A stretch of DNA of 64,000 nucleotides. Origin: an uncultured Collinsella sp. Lineage in GTDB: Bacteria; Actinomycetota; Coriobacteriia; Coriobacteriales; Coriobacteriaceae. This document shows positions 46,226 to 55,459 of this stretch, one piece after another. The notes below the pieces were generated by a model, which ran no database searches, had not been told where the DNA came from, and worked only from the letters and a program-made list of their open reading frames with translations. Position numbers and translations under genes: made by a program. Position 1 is the first letter of the stretch. Every line of letters starts with the position of its first letter. Location: contig CATXKN010000004.1 of assembly GCA_958370785.1 (NCBI GenBank), positions 93,449-157,448 on the forward strand, written 5' to 3'.

Positions 46226-48223
46226 ATGGCAAAAAACACCGCAAACTATGGTAACGACAGTATTCGTCAGCTCAAGGACGAGGAACGCGTACGCCTGCGC
46301 CCCGCCGTCATCTTTGGCTCGGACGGACTCGATGGCTGTGCACACGCTGCCTTCGAAATCCTGTCCAACGCCGTTGACGAGGCGCGCCAGGGCTACGGCA
46401 AGCTCATCACCCTTACCGCCTTTCGCGATGGCTCCATTCAGGTAGAGGACAACGGCCGCGGCTGCCCGCTCGACTGGAATCCCTCCGAGAAGCGCTTTAA
46501 CTGGGAGCTCGTCTTTTGCGAGCTCTACGCAGGTGGCAAATACAACAACAACCAGGGCGGCGACTACGACTTCTCGCTCGGTACCAACGGCCTGGGCTCG
46601 TGCGCGACCCAGTACGCCTCCGAATACATGGACGTCACGGTTTGGCGCGACGGCAACAAGTACTCCCTGCACTTTAAGAAGGGCAAGGTCGTTGGCGCCA
46701 AAAAGAAGGCACTCGAGATTGAGCCCAGCGACGAGGACCGTACCGGCACCACCATCAAATGGCGCCCCGATCTTGAGGTCTTTACCTCCATCAGCATCCC
46801 CCACGATTGGTATCGCGAGACCATGCGCCGCCAGGCCGTGGTCAACGCCAACGTGACCTTCCGCCTGCGCATCGAAGGTGACGATGGCGAGTTTTCCGAA
46901 GAGGACTTCTGCTACCCCAAGGGCATCGAGGACTACGTGCTCGAGAAGGTCGGTGCCGACTACCTCACCGAGCCCTTCTTTATCGAGGCCGACCGTCGCG
47001 GTCGCGACCGCGAGGACCTGCCCGACTACAACGTAAAAATCACTGCTTGCATGTGCTTCTCGCGCACCTTCATGATGCAGGAGTACTACCACAACTCCTC
47101 CTGGCTCGAGAACGGTGGCTCGCCGGAGAAGGCGGCCCGTAGCGCTCTGACCAGCGCCATCGACGCCTACATTAAGCAACAGGGCAAATACAACAAAAAC
47201 GAGAGCGGCATCAAATGGCAGGACGTCCAGGACTGCCTAGTTCTGGTGACCAACTGCTTCTCCACCCAGACGTCCTACGAGAACCAGACCAAGAAGGCCA
47301 TCAATAACCGCTTTATCCAGCAGGCCATGACGGCATTCTTTAAGGAGCGCCTCTCGACCTACCTGATCGAGAACAAAGACGCCGCCAACAAGATCATGGA
47401 GCAGGTGCTCATCAACAAGCGCTCGCGCGAGAACGCCGAGAAGACGCGCCAGAGCATCAAGACCAACCTGCAGCAGAAGACCGACATGGCCAACCGCGTG
47501 CAGAAGTTCATCGACTGCCGCTCCAAGGACAAGAGCCGCCGCGAGATCTACATCGTAGAGGGCGACTCGGCAGCAGGCGCCATTCGCACGTCGCGCGATG
47601 CCGAGTTCCAAGGCGTTATGCCCGTCCGCGGCAAGATCCTCAACTGCCTAAAGGAAGATTATCCGCGCATCTTTAAGTCCGACATCATCATGGACCTTAT
47701 GCGCGTGCTGGGCTGCGGTGTGGAGATCAAAGACAAGCGCATCAAGAACCTCGGTGCCTTTGACCTGGACAACCTCAACTGGAACAAGGTCATCATCTGT
47801 ACGGACGCCGACGTCGACGGTTATCACATCCGCACGCTCGTGCTCACCATGCTCTATCGCCTGGTGCCCACGCTTATCGACGAAGGCTACGTGTATATCG
47901 CCGAGTCGCCGCTCTACGAGATCAACTGCAAAGAAAAGACCTACTTTGCCTACACCGAGCTCGAGAAGAACGGCATTCTTAAGGAGATCGGCGATCAAAA
48001 GTGCTCCATCAACCGCTCCAAGGGTCTTGGTGAGAACGACCCGGACATGATGTGGCTCACCACCATGAACCCCGAGACGCGCCGCCTGATCAAGGTGGAG
48101 CCCGAGGACGTCACCAAGATGGAAACTATGTTCAACCTGTTGCTGGGCAACGACGAGGCGGGCCGCAAGCGCCATATCTCGGAGCACGGCAAGGAATACC
48201 TGGACCAGCTGGACCTGCAATAG
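46226..48223 (+). CDS. Type IIA topoisomerase B subunit, atypical (ParE/GyrB-like)
   Basis: The 665-residue protein has a GHKL ATPase (EILSNAVDEA, VEDNGRGCP, GTNGLGS), a transducer domain, a TOPRIM domain (EGDSAAG near 444, DADVDGYHIRT near 527) and a short C-terminus. Canonical enzymes read EGDSAGG and DADVDGAHI, so this is a divergent lineage. It forms a pair with the A subunit 45 bases downstream. Whether it serves as topoisomerase IV or as an accessory enzyme cannot be decided here. Confidence 0.9.
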   Translation: MAKNTANYGNDSIRQLKDEERVRLRPAVIFGSDGLDGCAHAAFEILSNAVDEARQGYGKLITLTAFRDGSIQVEDNGRGCPLDWNPSEKRFNWELVFCELYAGGKYNNNQGGDYDFSLGTNGLGSCATQYASEYMDVTVWRDGNKYSLHFKKGKVVGAKKKALEIEPSDEDRTGTTIKWRPDLEVFTSISIPHDWYRETMRRQAVVNANVTFRLRIEGDDGEFSEEDFCYPKGIEDYVLEKVGADYLTEPFFIEADRRGRDREDLPDYNVKITACMCFSRTFMMQEYYHNSSWLENGGSPEKAARSALTSAIDAYIKQQGKYNKNESGIKWQDVQDCLVLVTNCFSTQTSYENQTKKAINNRFIQQAMTAFFKERLSTYLIENKDAANKIMEQVLINKRSRENAEKTRQSIKTNLQQKTDMANRVQKFIDCRSKDKSRREIYIVEGDSAAGAIRTSRDAEFQGVMPVRGKILNCLKEDYPRIFKSDIIMDLMRVLGCGVEIKDKRIKNLGAFDLDNLNWNKVIICTDADVDGYHIRTLVLTMLYRLVPTLIDEGYVYIAESPLYEINCKEKTYFAYTELEKNGILKEIGDQKCSINRSKGLGENDPDMMWLTTMNPETRRLIKVEPEDVTKMETMFNLLLGNDEAGRKRHISEHGKEYLDQLDLQ

Positions 48224-48268
48224 CAGCAAATCGATAACGACGGCCCATAAGAAGTTCAAGAGGATATC

Positions 48269-50509
48269 GTGGCAAAGAAGAAGACGAAAACCCAGCCAAA
48301 GAAAAAGCAGGTCAACGCCGAGAACGTCATCGGCCTGCACTCCGAGGTCACCGACCAGCCGATCACGCAGACGCTCGAGGTCAACTACATGCCCTACGCC
48401 ATGAGCGTCAACGTCTCGCGTGCATTCCCCGAGATCGACGGCTTTAAGCCCTCGCACCGCAAGCTGCTCTACACCATGTACAAGATGGGTCTGCTCAAGG
48501 GCGAGCGCCAGAAGAGCGCCAACATCGTAGGTCAGACCATGAAGCTCAACCCGCATGGCGACGCCGCAATCTACGAGACGATGGTGCGCCTAGCCACCGG
48601 CAACGAGGCACTGCTCGCGCCGTTCGTTGAGTCGAAGGGCAACTTTGGCAAGTACTATTCGGGCGACCTGAGCTACGCCGCCTCGCGTTATACCGAGGCC
48701 AAGCTCTCCCCCATCAGTGCCGAGATCTTCAAGGACATCGACAAGGACCCGGTCGACTTCGTCGACAGCTACGACGGCGCCATGAAGGAGCCGCGCCTGT
48801 TGCCCACCACGTTCCCCAACATCCTTGTCTCGGCCAATAAGGGCATCGGCGTCGCCATGGCGTCCGATATCTGCGGCTTCAACCTCAACGAGGTCTGTAC
48901 CGCAACGATGCACTACCTCAAGGATCCCGATTGCGACCTGCTCGAGTACATGCCCATGCCCGACTTCTCGACCGGCGGCGAGATCATCTACCGCCGCGAG
49001 GAGATGGAAAAGATTATCGAGACCGGCCTTGGCAGCTTCCAGATCCGCTCCCGCTGGCGCTGGATTCCCGAAGAGCGCATCATCGAGGTGTACGAGATTC
49101 CCTACACCACCAAGACCGATGTCATCATCGAGCGCATCGTCAAGCTCTCCAAAGAGGGCAAGGTCAAGGAGATTGCTGACATCCGCGACGAGACCGACCT
49201 TTCGGGCCTGCGCATCGCCATCGACCTTAAGCGTGGTGTCGACCCCGACAAACTCATGGCCAAGCTCTATCGCTCGACCACGCTGCAGGATTCGTTCTCG
49301 TGCAACTTCAACGTGCTGGTCGACGGCTACCCCCGCGTTATGGGCGTGCGCCAGATCCTGCACGAATGGGTCAAGTGGCGTATTGAGTCCACGCGTCGCC
49401 GCATTAACTTTGACCTGGGCAAAAAGTCCGAGCGCCTGCACCTGTTGCACGGCCTTGAGGCAATTCTGCTCGACATCGACAAGGCCATCGCCATCATCCG
49501 CAGCACCAAGCTCGAAGCCGAGGTCGTGCCCAACCTTATGAAGGGTTTCGACATCGACGAGACCCAGGCCGAGTTTGTTGCCGAACTCAAGCTCCGCAAC
49601 ATCAACGAGGAGTACATTCTCAACCGCACCAAGGACATCGCCAAGCTCGAGGGCGAGATCGCCGAGCTTGAGGAGATTCTCTCGAGCGAAGACAACATCA
49701 AGAAAGTCATCAGCGACGAGCTGGCCGCGGTCAACAAGAAGTACGTGATGCCGCGCCGCACGGGCAGGATTGAGCCCCACGAGGTCATCGAGGTGAGCCT
49801 GGAGCCCGAGGTCGAGGAGTATCCGGTTACCATCATGCTCTCGCGCGATGGCTACCTTAAGAAGATGACGGACCGCGTGCTCAAGAAGGCTGCGACGCTC
49901 AAGTACAAAGACGGTGACAAGCCCTTTATCGAGTTTCCGTCCTCCAACACCCACGAGCTGCTGGTCTTTACCAACAAGAGCCAGGTGTACAAGTGCAAGG
50001 TTGCGACGTTTGAGGACACCAAGTCGGCCCAGCTGGGCTCGTACCTGCCCACCGACCTCGAGATGGAACCAGACGAGAGCGTCATCTGGGTCATCGACCC
50101 CGAGGACTACAAGGCCGACGTGCTGTTTGTCTTTGAGAACGGCCGCGTGGCGCGCGTCGCGCTTTCCGGATACGTCACCAAAACCAACCGCAAGCGCCTC
50201 AAGAACGCCATCTACGGCGGCAGCAAGCTGCTGTATGCCCAGGTGCTCAAGGAGGACCGCGACATCGCGCTGGTCTCGAGCGACTATCGTTTGATGAACT
50301 TCAACACGTCGCTGCTCAAGACCAAGACGACCACCAACACGCAGGGCGTCCAGGCCTTTACGGCCAAGAAGGGCCGCTCGGTCACCACCGTCGGCACGAC
50401 CGAGGAGATTCTTGGCGCCGGCGTCTCGGCCGAGAAGTTCACCGCGCAGAGCCTACCCTCCGCCGGTGCCCTCATGAAGGAAAACGACATGCCGAGTTTG
50501 TTTGATTAA
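48269..50509 (+). CDS. Type IIA topoisomerase A subunit, atypical (ParC/GyrA-like)
   Basis: The 746-residue protein has the breakage-reunion core with PSHRKLLYTMYKMGL, PHGDAAIYETMV and the catalytic Tyr in SRYTEAK near residue 141. A coiled-coil gate follows (LEGEIAELEEIL near 460), then a beta-pinwheel-like C-terminal region. At the quinolone-contact positions Ser and Asp are replaced by Ala and Glu relative to E. coli GyrA. The start is GTG after AGAGG. It forms an operon with the B subunit. Confidence 0.9.
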   Translation: MAKKKTKTQPKKKQVNAENVIGLHSEVTDQPITQTLEVNYMPYAMSVNVSRAFPEIDGFKPSHRKLLYTMYKMGLLKGERQKSANIVGQTMKLNPHGDAAIYETMVRLATGNEALLAPFVESKGNFGKYYSGDLSYAASRYTEAKLSPISAEIFKDIDKDPVDFVDSYDGAMKEPRLLPTTFPNILVSANKGIGVAMASDICGFNLNEVCTATMHYLKDPDCDLLEYMPMPDFSTGGEIIYRREEMEKIIETGLGSFQIRSRWRWIPEERIIEVYEIPYTTKTDVIIERIVKLSKEGKVKEIADIRDETDLSGLRIAIDLKRGVDPDKLMAKLYRSTTLQDSFSCNFNVLVDGYPRVMGVRQILHEWVKWRIESTRRRINFDLGKKSERLHLLHGLEAILLDIDKAIAIIRSTKLEAEVVPNLMKGFDIDETQAEFVAELKLRNINEEYILNRTKDIAKLEGEIAELEEILSSEDNIKKVISDELAAVNKKYVMPRRTGRIEPHEVIEVSLEPEVEEYPVTIMLSRDGYLKKMTDRVLKKAATLKYKDGDKPFIEFPSSNTHELLVFTNKSQVYKCKVATFEDTKSAQLGSYLPTDLEMEPDESVIWVIDPEDYKADVLFVFENGRVARVALSGYVTKTNRKRLKNAIYGGSKLLYAQVLKEDRDIALVSSDYRLMNFNTSLLKTKTTTNTQGVQAFTAKKGRSVTTVGTTEEILGAGVSAEKFTAQSLPSAGALMKENDMPSLFD

Positions 50510-50545
50510 AACAACGGCGGCCAAAGCGTCATAGTTTTACTAAGC

Positions 50546-50586
50546 AGTGGGGCCGGAGCGCAGCAACATCGCGCTCCGGCCCCACT
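50546..50586 (+). terminator. Hairpin after the topoisomerase operon
   Basis: AGTGGGGCCGGAGCGC pairs with its perfect complement around a nine-base loop. No T-run follows. Confidence 0.7.
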
Positions 50587-50662
50587 CGCTGCAACGTAGT
50601 CGGAATAATGGGAATCCCCGTTTTTCACTCCTGCAATCCTACGGTACAAGACATGTTAAGCC

Positions 50663-50699
50663 GTTAGCAAAACTTGCAAAAGTTAGCAAAACCTGCAAA
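50663..50699 (+). repeat. Two 19-bp tandem repeats at a truncation junction
   Basis: GTTAGCAAAACTTGCAAA and GTTAGCAAAACCTGCAAA stand in tandem (period 19), immediately before the truncated ATPase. Confidence 0.7.
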
Positions 50700-51597
50700 G
50701 GGGCCACCATGGATCGCAGCAAATGTCTCCGCCATGCCAGGCATGCTCGAAGATATTATCGAGCGAACCAAAGAAGCCGCAGATAGCTACCTCTCACAGC
50801 CTCACGCGCGCATAAACGGCGTTCAAATTGGTCCAGTGGGCATCGATTGGACATATGCTCAAGAGGCCCAGGGCAACTGGCGCACACGTATGAATGGCAT
50901 CTTTAAGCAACTCGAAAAACATGACATCGGACTTCTCATCACCATCGATGAAGTCACCGTCGATCTCAAAGAAATGCTTCAATTTGCTTCTGTTTACCAA
51001 CACTTTGTACGCGAAGGTAAAAAAGTTGCCCTGCTCATGGCAGGACTGCCCTACAAAGTATCGGCGTTGCTGCGTAACGATTCCGTCTCGTTCCTCAGGC
51101 GTTCCCAATATCATCAGTTAGGACGAATCACTGACGTTGAAATTGCAAACGCATTCCGCAAAACCGTTGAGGCCGGAGGCCGCTCAATCACGCCAGAAGC
51201 GCTCGAGGATGCCGTGAAGGCCGTCGACGGATTTCCCTATATGATGCAGCTCGTCGGATATCGCACATGGGATGTTTCGGAGAACTCGCCCAAAATCAGC
51301 ACACCTGATGTCCAGCAGGGTTCCCTGCTTGCACGCATGGAGCTGCGCGATCGTATTCTCGAAACGACCTATCGAGAGCTTTCCGATAAAGACATTGAGT
51401 TTTTGCTCGCGATGCTGCCCGATTCTGGCCCCAGTAGGGTCTCGGAGATAGCCAAACGCATGGGCGTCGCCAGCAACTACGCAAGCCAATACAAACGTCG
51501 CCTTCTCGAGGACGGCGTTATCGGGGAACGTGGACGTGGCCTCGTCGGCTTTGACATCCCCACATTCAGGGAGTTCCTGAGCGAGAAGGCCTCCTAG
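50674..51597 (+). pseudogene. 5'-truncated AAA ATPase (ATP-binding protein)
   Basis: The frame of up to 307 residues resumes at ANVSAMPGMLEDIIERTKEA, which in full-length AAA proteins follows the Walker A region. Walker B (LLITIDEV) and a C-terminal winged helix (SRVSEIAKRMGVASNYASQYKRRL) are present, but no P-loop exists upstream. The N-terminal about 80 residues are therefore missing. The frame may still be translated from an internal ATG (50734 or 50743), but an ATPase without its P-loop should be inactive. Confidence 0.75.
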
Positions 51598-51627
51598 CAC
51601 GCCGAGATTGTCCGCAAGGGCATCAAT

Positions 51628-51694
51628 GCATGGCAATCAGCAATCCTCTTGGTAAGGGCAGCAAGCATTTCCGCCAACGCTGATTGCCATGCAC
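51628..51694. terminator. Inverted repeat between convergent genes
   Basis: TGCATGGCAATCAGC pairs perfectly with its complement across a 37-base loop, between the truncated ATPase and the flavoprotein. Confidence 0.55.
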
Positions 51695-51705
51695 TCTTCC
51701 TGTCC

Positions 51706-52236
51706 TTAGGCGAGCTTGCGAGCGAGCTCTCGCACCTCTTCCAACTTGGGCGACGATGCCATGCTGTCGCGCTCGGTCATACCGCTGATGGTGACAATGC
51801 CCTGGTCCTCCCACTTGCAGTACGCGCAGGTTGACTTGTACATGGCGATCGCCGCATCATAGACGCCCTCGCTGTGGCTATCGAGCAAAAGGGCCGTCTT
51901 GGTGAACGGGAAGCCCGTGGCGCCGAAGGCGTACAGGCGGTCAATGGCGGCTTTCTCCTGCGCGGTGATATCGAACCAGTAGATAGGCGAGGCAAAGACG
52001 ACCATATCTGCGTCTTTCAGCGACTCGATCACGTCGGCCATGTCATCCTTCTGCACACAGGTGCCCTCATGGGTAAAGCAGTACTGGCATCCCAGACAAC
52101 CAGCAATCTTTTTGCCGGCAACGCGGGCGACCTCGACCGTATGGCCGGCCTCGCGCGCGGTCTCGGCAAACGCCTCGACCATGGTGTCGGTATTGGCGCC
52201 CTTACGCGGGCTGCCGCTCAATACAACGATATTCAT
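51706..52236 (-). CDS. NADPH-dependent FMN reductase / flavodoxin-fold protein
   Basis: The 176-residue protein has a phosphate loop (LSGSPRKGANTD), a CLGCQYC motif near residue 47 and ASPIYWFDITAQ. This is the iron-sulfur-flavoprotein-like family of FMN reductases, without the full Fe-S Cys set. GGAGGGAG precedes the ATG at 52236. It likely reduces quinones, azo or nitro compounds. Confidence 0.88.
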   Translation of the reverse strand: MNIVVLSGSPRKGANTDTMVEAFAETAREAGHTVEVARVAGKKIAGCLGCQYCFTHEGTCVQKDDMADVIESLKDADMVVFASPIYWFDITAQEKAAIDRLYAFGATGFPFTKTALLLDSHSEGVYDAAIAMYKSTCAYCKWEDQGIVTISGMTERDSMASSPKLEEVRELARKLA

Positions 52237-52343
52237 AGGAATCTCCCTCCTTCGCACCGCAGGCGCGCGGCACACATTTTGTTGTAACCAAAACGGATGG
52301 AGCTATTCAGTCGTCTGCAGACCAGATCTCTTGTGCGAGTCCT

Positions 52344-52394
52344 CCTTCCCGGTTTCGAAACTTGAATTTAATTAAAGTTTCGAAACCGGGAAGG
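52344..52394. repeat. Perfect 20-bp inverted repeat
   Basis: CCTTCCCGGTTTCGAAACTT and its exact complement flank the 11-base AT-rich centre gaatttaatta. The arms themselves contain the palindrome GTTTCGAAAC. It could be an operator, a recombination site or the terminus of a lost element. Confidence 0.85.
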
Positions 52395-52577
52395 CAATAT
52401 AGATACCGATACCGAAAACCTTGTAAATACCGAAAACCCCAAAGAGGCAAGCATCTCTATCGCCCTGATCATGATCGACAATCACGTAAGAGCGACCGTA
52501 GTCTTTGCAGGCGGCTCGATTGGTCCGCGCACGCACTCGGCTCACACCAGAGCCACCGACACGGCACATGCCGAAAA

Positions 52578-52647
52578 AATGAGAGTGAATAATCTCCCAC
52601 TTTGAACCTTGCCTGGGGCCTATAGTGGGAGATTATCCACTCTCATT
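52578..52647. repeat. 24-bp inverted repeat with one mismatch
   Basis: Arms at 52578-52601 and 52624-52647 begin AATGAGAGTG and contain ATAATCTCCCACT, with a 22-base loop. No T-run follows. Confidence 0.85.
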
Positions 52648-52829
52648 CATCAGGCGTCCGAAAATCCACGCTCGTGTGTCCGTATTTCCACGCTCGCACA
52701 GCGCGTGTCCAAACACACACTGTGCCCTTGGTAGAGGATGGCATGGAGGACCCTGGCATTCGCCGCCTTCGATGATTAGAGGTGTCCTCGCCGTGAACGC
52801 CGTTGCGCCCCCGACTTATGGATAAGACG

Positions 52830-52876
52830 GTTATGGGGGTATTTCTTGCAAACATTTCGATTAACACCCTCATAAC
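52830..52876. repeat. 47-bp GTTATGGGGGT palindromic repeat (copy 1)
   Basis: GTTATGGGGGT pairs with ACCCTCATAAC across a 25-base loop. An element of identical length and arms lies at 61323-61369. Confidence 0.75.
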
Positions 52877-53045
52877 TAAGGTATTTTCATCCCCGTGCAA
52901 GCGTATTACCAAATGCCAGTTCAATAGCCCCGCGTTTACAACCCTGCCGTCGGGCAGTCGTGGGCGCGCGGGAGTCCGCATCAGTAACCTGCCTCCTTGG
53001 TTGTCCCTTCTCTGCATGGTCATCTACATAAAGGAGGAGCCAGCC

Positions 53046-53463
53046 ATGCAGATCAGCGTGTCGTCCACCCTGACCGTATATCACGACGGCCAATTCTGGG
53101 TCGGGCTGGCGGAGCATGTCGAGGACGGAAGGTACGGCATCGCCCGCATCGTCTTCGGCGCGGAGCCGTCCGATGAGGAGATACTGCGATTCATCGTCAG
53201 CGAATGGGAGAGGCTCACGTTCTTCGGTGACGAGGCCACAGAAACGAAGAAGCTCGCGAAGAACCCCAAGCGGCGCTCGCAAGGCAGCGAAAGCCCTTAA
53301 ACTGCCCGCAATGAGCACCAAGTCGCAGAAGGCGCTCGCGGCACAGAGGGAAGCGATGAAGCGGGAATCGGCTCAAGCAAGAAGCCGACGCCGCGCGGAA
53401 GAGGCTGATGCGCGCTACGAGCAGAGAAAACTGAAGCGCAAACAGAAGCATCGCGGGCATTGA
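53046..53463 (+). pseudogene. yjdF: YjdF-family (DUF2992) gene, frameshifted
   Basis: ATG after AAGGAGG starts TVYHDGQFWVGLAEHVEDGRY and continues IVFGAEPSDEEIL, the YjdF family pattern. The frame ends at 53300 after NPKR, but the usual basic C-terminus (ARKAAKALKLPAMSTKSQKA, ending KQKHRGH) continues in the +1 frame to 53463. One extra base around 53271-53275 explains it. YjdF genes in Firmicutes are often under an azaaromatic-binding riboswitch; I could not verify one here. Confidence 0.7.
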
Positions 53464-53484
53464 CCGTCGCCGACATGGGTCCTG

Positions 53485-53515
53485 GCGTGAACAGGGCCAC
53501 GTCCCCTGTTCACGC
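53485..53515. terminator. GTGAACAGGG hairpin
   Basis: GCGTGAACAGGG pairs perfectly with its complement across a seven-base loop, 22 bases after the YjdF frame. It belongs to the G/C-core palindrome class. Confidence 0.6.
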
Positions 53516-53558
53516 GCTCAGAATCTGGGGATTATACTTCTTCAATACGGATGCCCGA

Positions 53559-53660
53559 ATGAAGGAGTTTGACGAGGAGTTCGCTGAGCTGACCGGAAGG
53601 GACATCGACCCTTACGCCGCCATGAAGGTTGCCGAGGAGCCGGGCAAATACGGCGAATAA
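53559..53660 (+). CDS. Small acidic protein, unknown
   Basis: The 33 residues from ATG read MKEFDEEFAELTGRDIDPYA and end KYGE. No strong ribosome site precedes it, and the frame is open further upstream. It ends 15 bases before the Mrr-like gene start and may be its leader or a truncated partner. Confidence 0.35.
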   Translation: MKEFDEEFAELTGRDIDPYAAMKVAEEPGKYGE

Positions 53661-53675
53661 ACGGAGGACACGATA

Positions 53676-54674
53676 ATGAGCCAAATCGAAGAAAAGAAGA
53701 TATGGGGAATCCACACGCAGGACGACAACCTCTTCCTGCGCGATAACGTGATAGCCGTCGGCTGGCCCGACATGGGCGACCTGCGCAGCATCGGAGATGA
53801 CCGCGACGCCTTCAAGGCGAGGTACGCCGAAGTGTACCCGGACGCCAAGAAAGGGAGCGTCGCTACGGGCGCGGGTATGCTGTTCCGCTTCCTCCATGAG
53901 GCACAGATCGGCGACTACGTCGTGTTCCCATCCAAGAGCAACAGGCAGGTCAATATCGGCACCATCGAGAGCGACTACATCTACGAGGAGAACGCGCATG
54001 AGTATGTGCAGCAGCGGAAGGTGAAGTGGCTCAAGCACCTGCCGCGCACCTCTTTCTCGCAGGGCGCACTCTACGAGATCGGCTCGGCGATGTCGTTCTT
54101 CACGGTGAAGAACTACGCCGACGAGTATCTTGCAGCCCTCGACAAGGACTTCAAGAAGACGGTCGTTGACGATAACTCCGAGGACGAGAGTGTCGGAGCC
54201 ACCGCAGAGGACATCGTCGAGAGCACGAAGGACTTCATCCTCAAGGAGCTCAGCAAGAAGCTAAAGGGCTACGACCTTGAGCTGTTCGTGGCCGACCTGC
54301 TCCAGGCGATGGGATACCGGACGATGGTATCTGCCCACGGCGGTGACAGCGGCATCGACATCGTCGCCTACAAAGACGAGCTGCCTCCTCGCATTCTGGT
54401 GCAGGTGAAAAGCGGCGACGGCGACATCAAGGAGGAGACGATCCAGTCGCTCAAGGGCGCGATGCGCAAAGGCGACTACGGCCTGTTCGTCACACTCTCC
54501 GACTACAAGAAAAACGCTCAGAAGTATCTGGACAGCACGCCCGTCATCCGTGGCATCAACGGCACGGAGCTGGTGGATCTGATCCTTAAGTACTACGAGG
54601 ACTTGAGCGACAAGTACAGGAAGATGATTCCGCTAAAGATGGTTTTCATCCCGGTTCCACGGGACGAGGAATAG
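53676..54674 (+). CDS. Mrr-like restriction endonuclease with N-terminal PUA/EVE-like domain
   Basis: In this 332-residue protein residues 1-130 resemble an EVE/PUA-like reader (WGIHTQDDNLFLRDNVIAVGW; GDYVVFPSKSNRQVNIGTI). Residues 190-310 are a PD-(D/E)xK Mrr domain with GGDSGIDIVAY near 222 and the QVKS catalytic motif near 242. No methyltransferase partner is adjacent, so a type IV, modification-dependent nuclease is likely. ACGGAGG precedes the ATG. Confidence 0.8.
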   Translation: MSQIEEKKIWGIHTQDDNLFLRDNVIAVGWPDMGDLRSIGDDRDAFKARYAEVYPDAKKGSVATGAGMLFRFLHEAQIGDYVVFPSKSNRQVNIGTIESDYIYEENAHEYVQQRKVKWLKHLPRTSFSQGALYEIGSAMSFFTVKNYADEYLAALDKDFKKTVVDDNSEDESVGATAEDIVESTKDFILKELSKKLKGYDLELFVADLLQAMGYRTMVSAHGGDSGIDIVAYKDELPPRILVQVKSGDGDIKEETIQSLKGAMRKGDYGLFVTLSDYKKNAQKYLDSTPVIRGINGTELVDLILKYYEDLSDKYRKMIPLKMVFIPVPRDEE

Positions 54675-54807
54675 AAGCCGTGGAGAAGGGGAATTTCGGT
54701 GTGTGAAGCACACGAGGACGAAGTCGCTCGCCGAGGACGACGATTGCTGCGACTACCTCTTGGAGGATTCGCGGTGAGAATAACAAGAAATAGGAGGAGG
54801 AATCGGT

Positions 54808-55445
54808 ATGACAGTTTTTGAAATGCCCCAAGCTTCTGAGGATTGGATCAAGAACGAGCTGAAGAAGCAGATGAAAGACGACGAAGCGGACGAAAAATGG
54901 CAGGAGATTCTTGCGACGTACGAGAGGTTTGCGAGTGAATCTCCGGATATAGGGGGCAAGGCGAATCCCATGTCAAAAACTTTTACGGGTCTCTTTCTGC
55001 GTTCGCATACTACGAGTGCATGGGGCGAAAAATGACGCCGGATGAAATCACCGACATGTGCTATGGCATGATGATGGCAGGCATGGGAGAAAACCATCCG
55101 TTGGGCAAGTTCAATCTCAATAATCCCATCGTCAGGAAGGTGTTCCATGCGGTCTTTGGCATGCGGGCAAAGAAGCTGAACAAGCACAAAGCAGACGGTT
55201 CATGGGGGAATACCTGGGGAATGGAGATCAATCCGTTGAACCACAAAGAGGGAATCAGCATCCATTTGGTGGGATGCCCCATTGCTGACTTTGCAAAGGC
55301 ACATGGCTACTCCGAGCTCATGCCGTATTTCTGCGAGACCGACAAGCAGGTTATGGAGGCGTATGGCGGAGCCCTCTATCGTGAACATACCGTTGCGGAC
55401 GGGTACGAGGACTGTGACTACTGGGTAAAGAACAAAGGAGAGTAG
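54808..55445 (+). pseudogene. ATC hydrolase family gene, frameshifted
   Basis: The first frame (MTVFEMPQASEDWIKNEL) runs to NPMSK, then breaks. The family sequence continues one frame over as FYGSLSAFAYYECMGRKM to 55445, ending YWVKNKGE. A missing A in the A5 run at 54975-54979 explains the break; the repaired protein has about 212 residues. The family is L-2-amino-thiazoline-4-carboxylate hydrolase-like (PF14196). AGGAGG precedes the ATG. It is followed after 14 bases by a methyltransferase. Confidence 0.7.
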
Positions 55446-55459
55446 GCGAGATAAGATTT

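Larger units (their letters stand above)
52237..53045. other. Gene-free region rich in inverted repeats
   Basis: No gene is seen over about 800 bases. It holds three inverted repeats (52344-52394, 52578-52647, 52830-52876), described separately, and ends in the AAGGAGG site of the YjdF gene. Confidence 0.7.

Noticed and set aside
52930..53045. YjdF riboswitch upstream of the YjdF frame
   Set aside because: I cannot recall the consensus precisely enough to match it; an Rfam yjdF model scan would decide.
54703..54777. 24-codon GTG frame between the Mrr-like and ATC hydrolase genes
   Set aside because: It is plausible by spacing only; the peptide has no features that separate it from chance.
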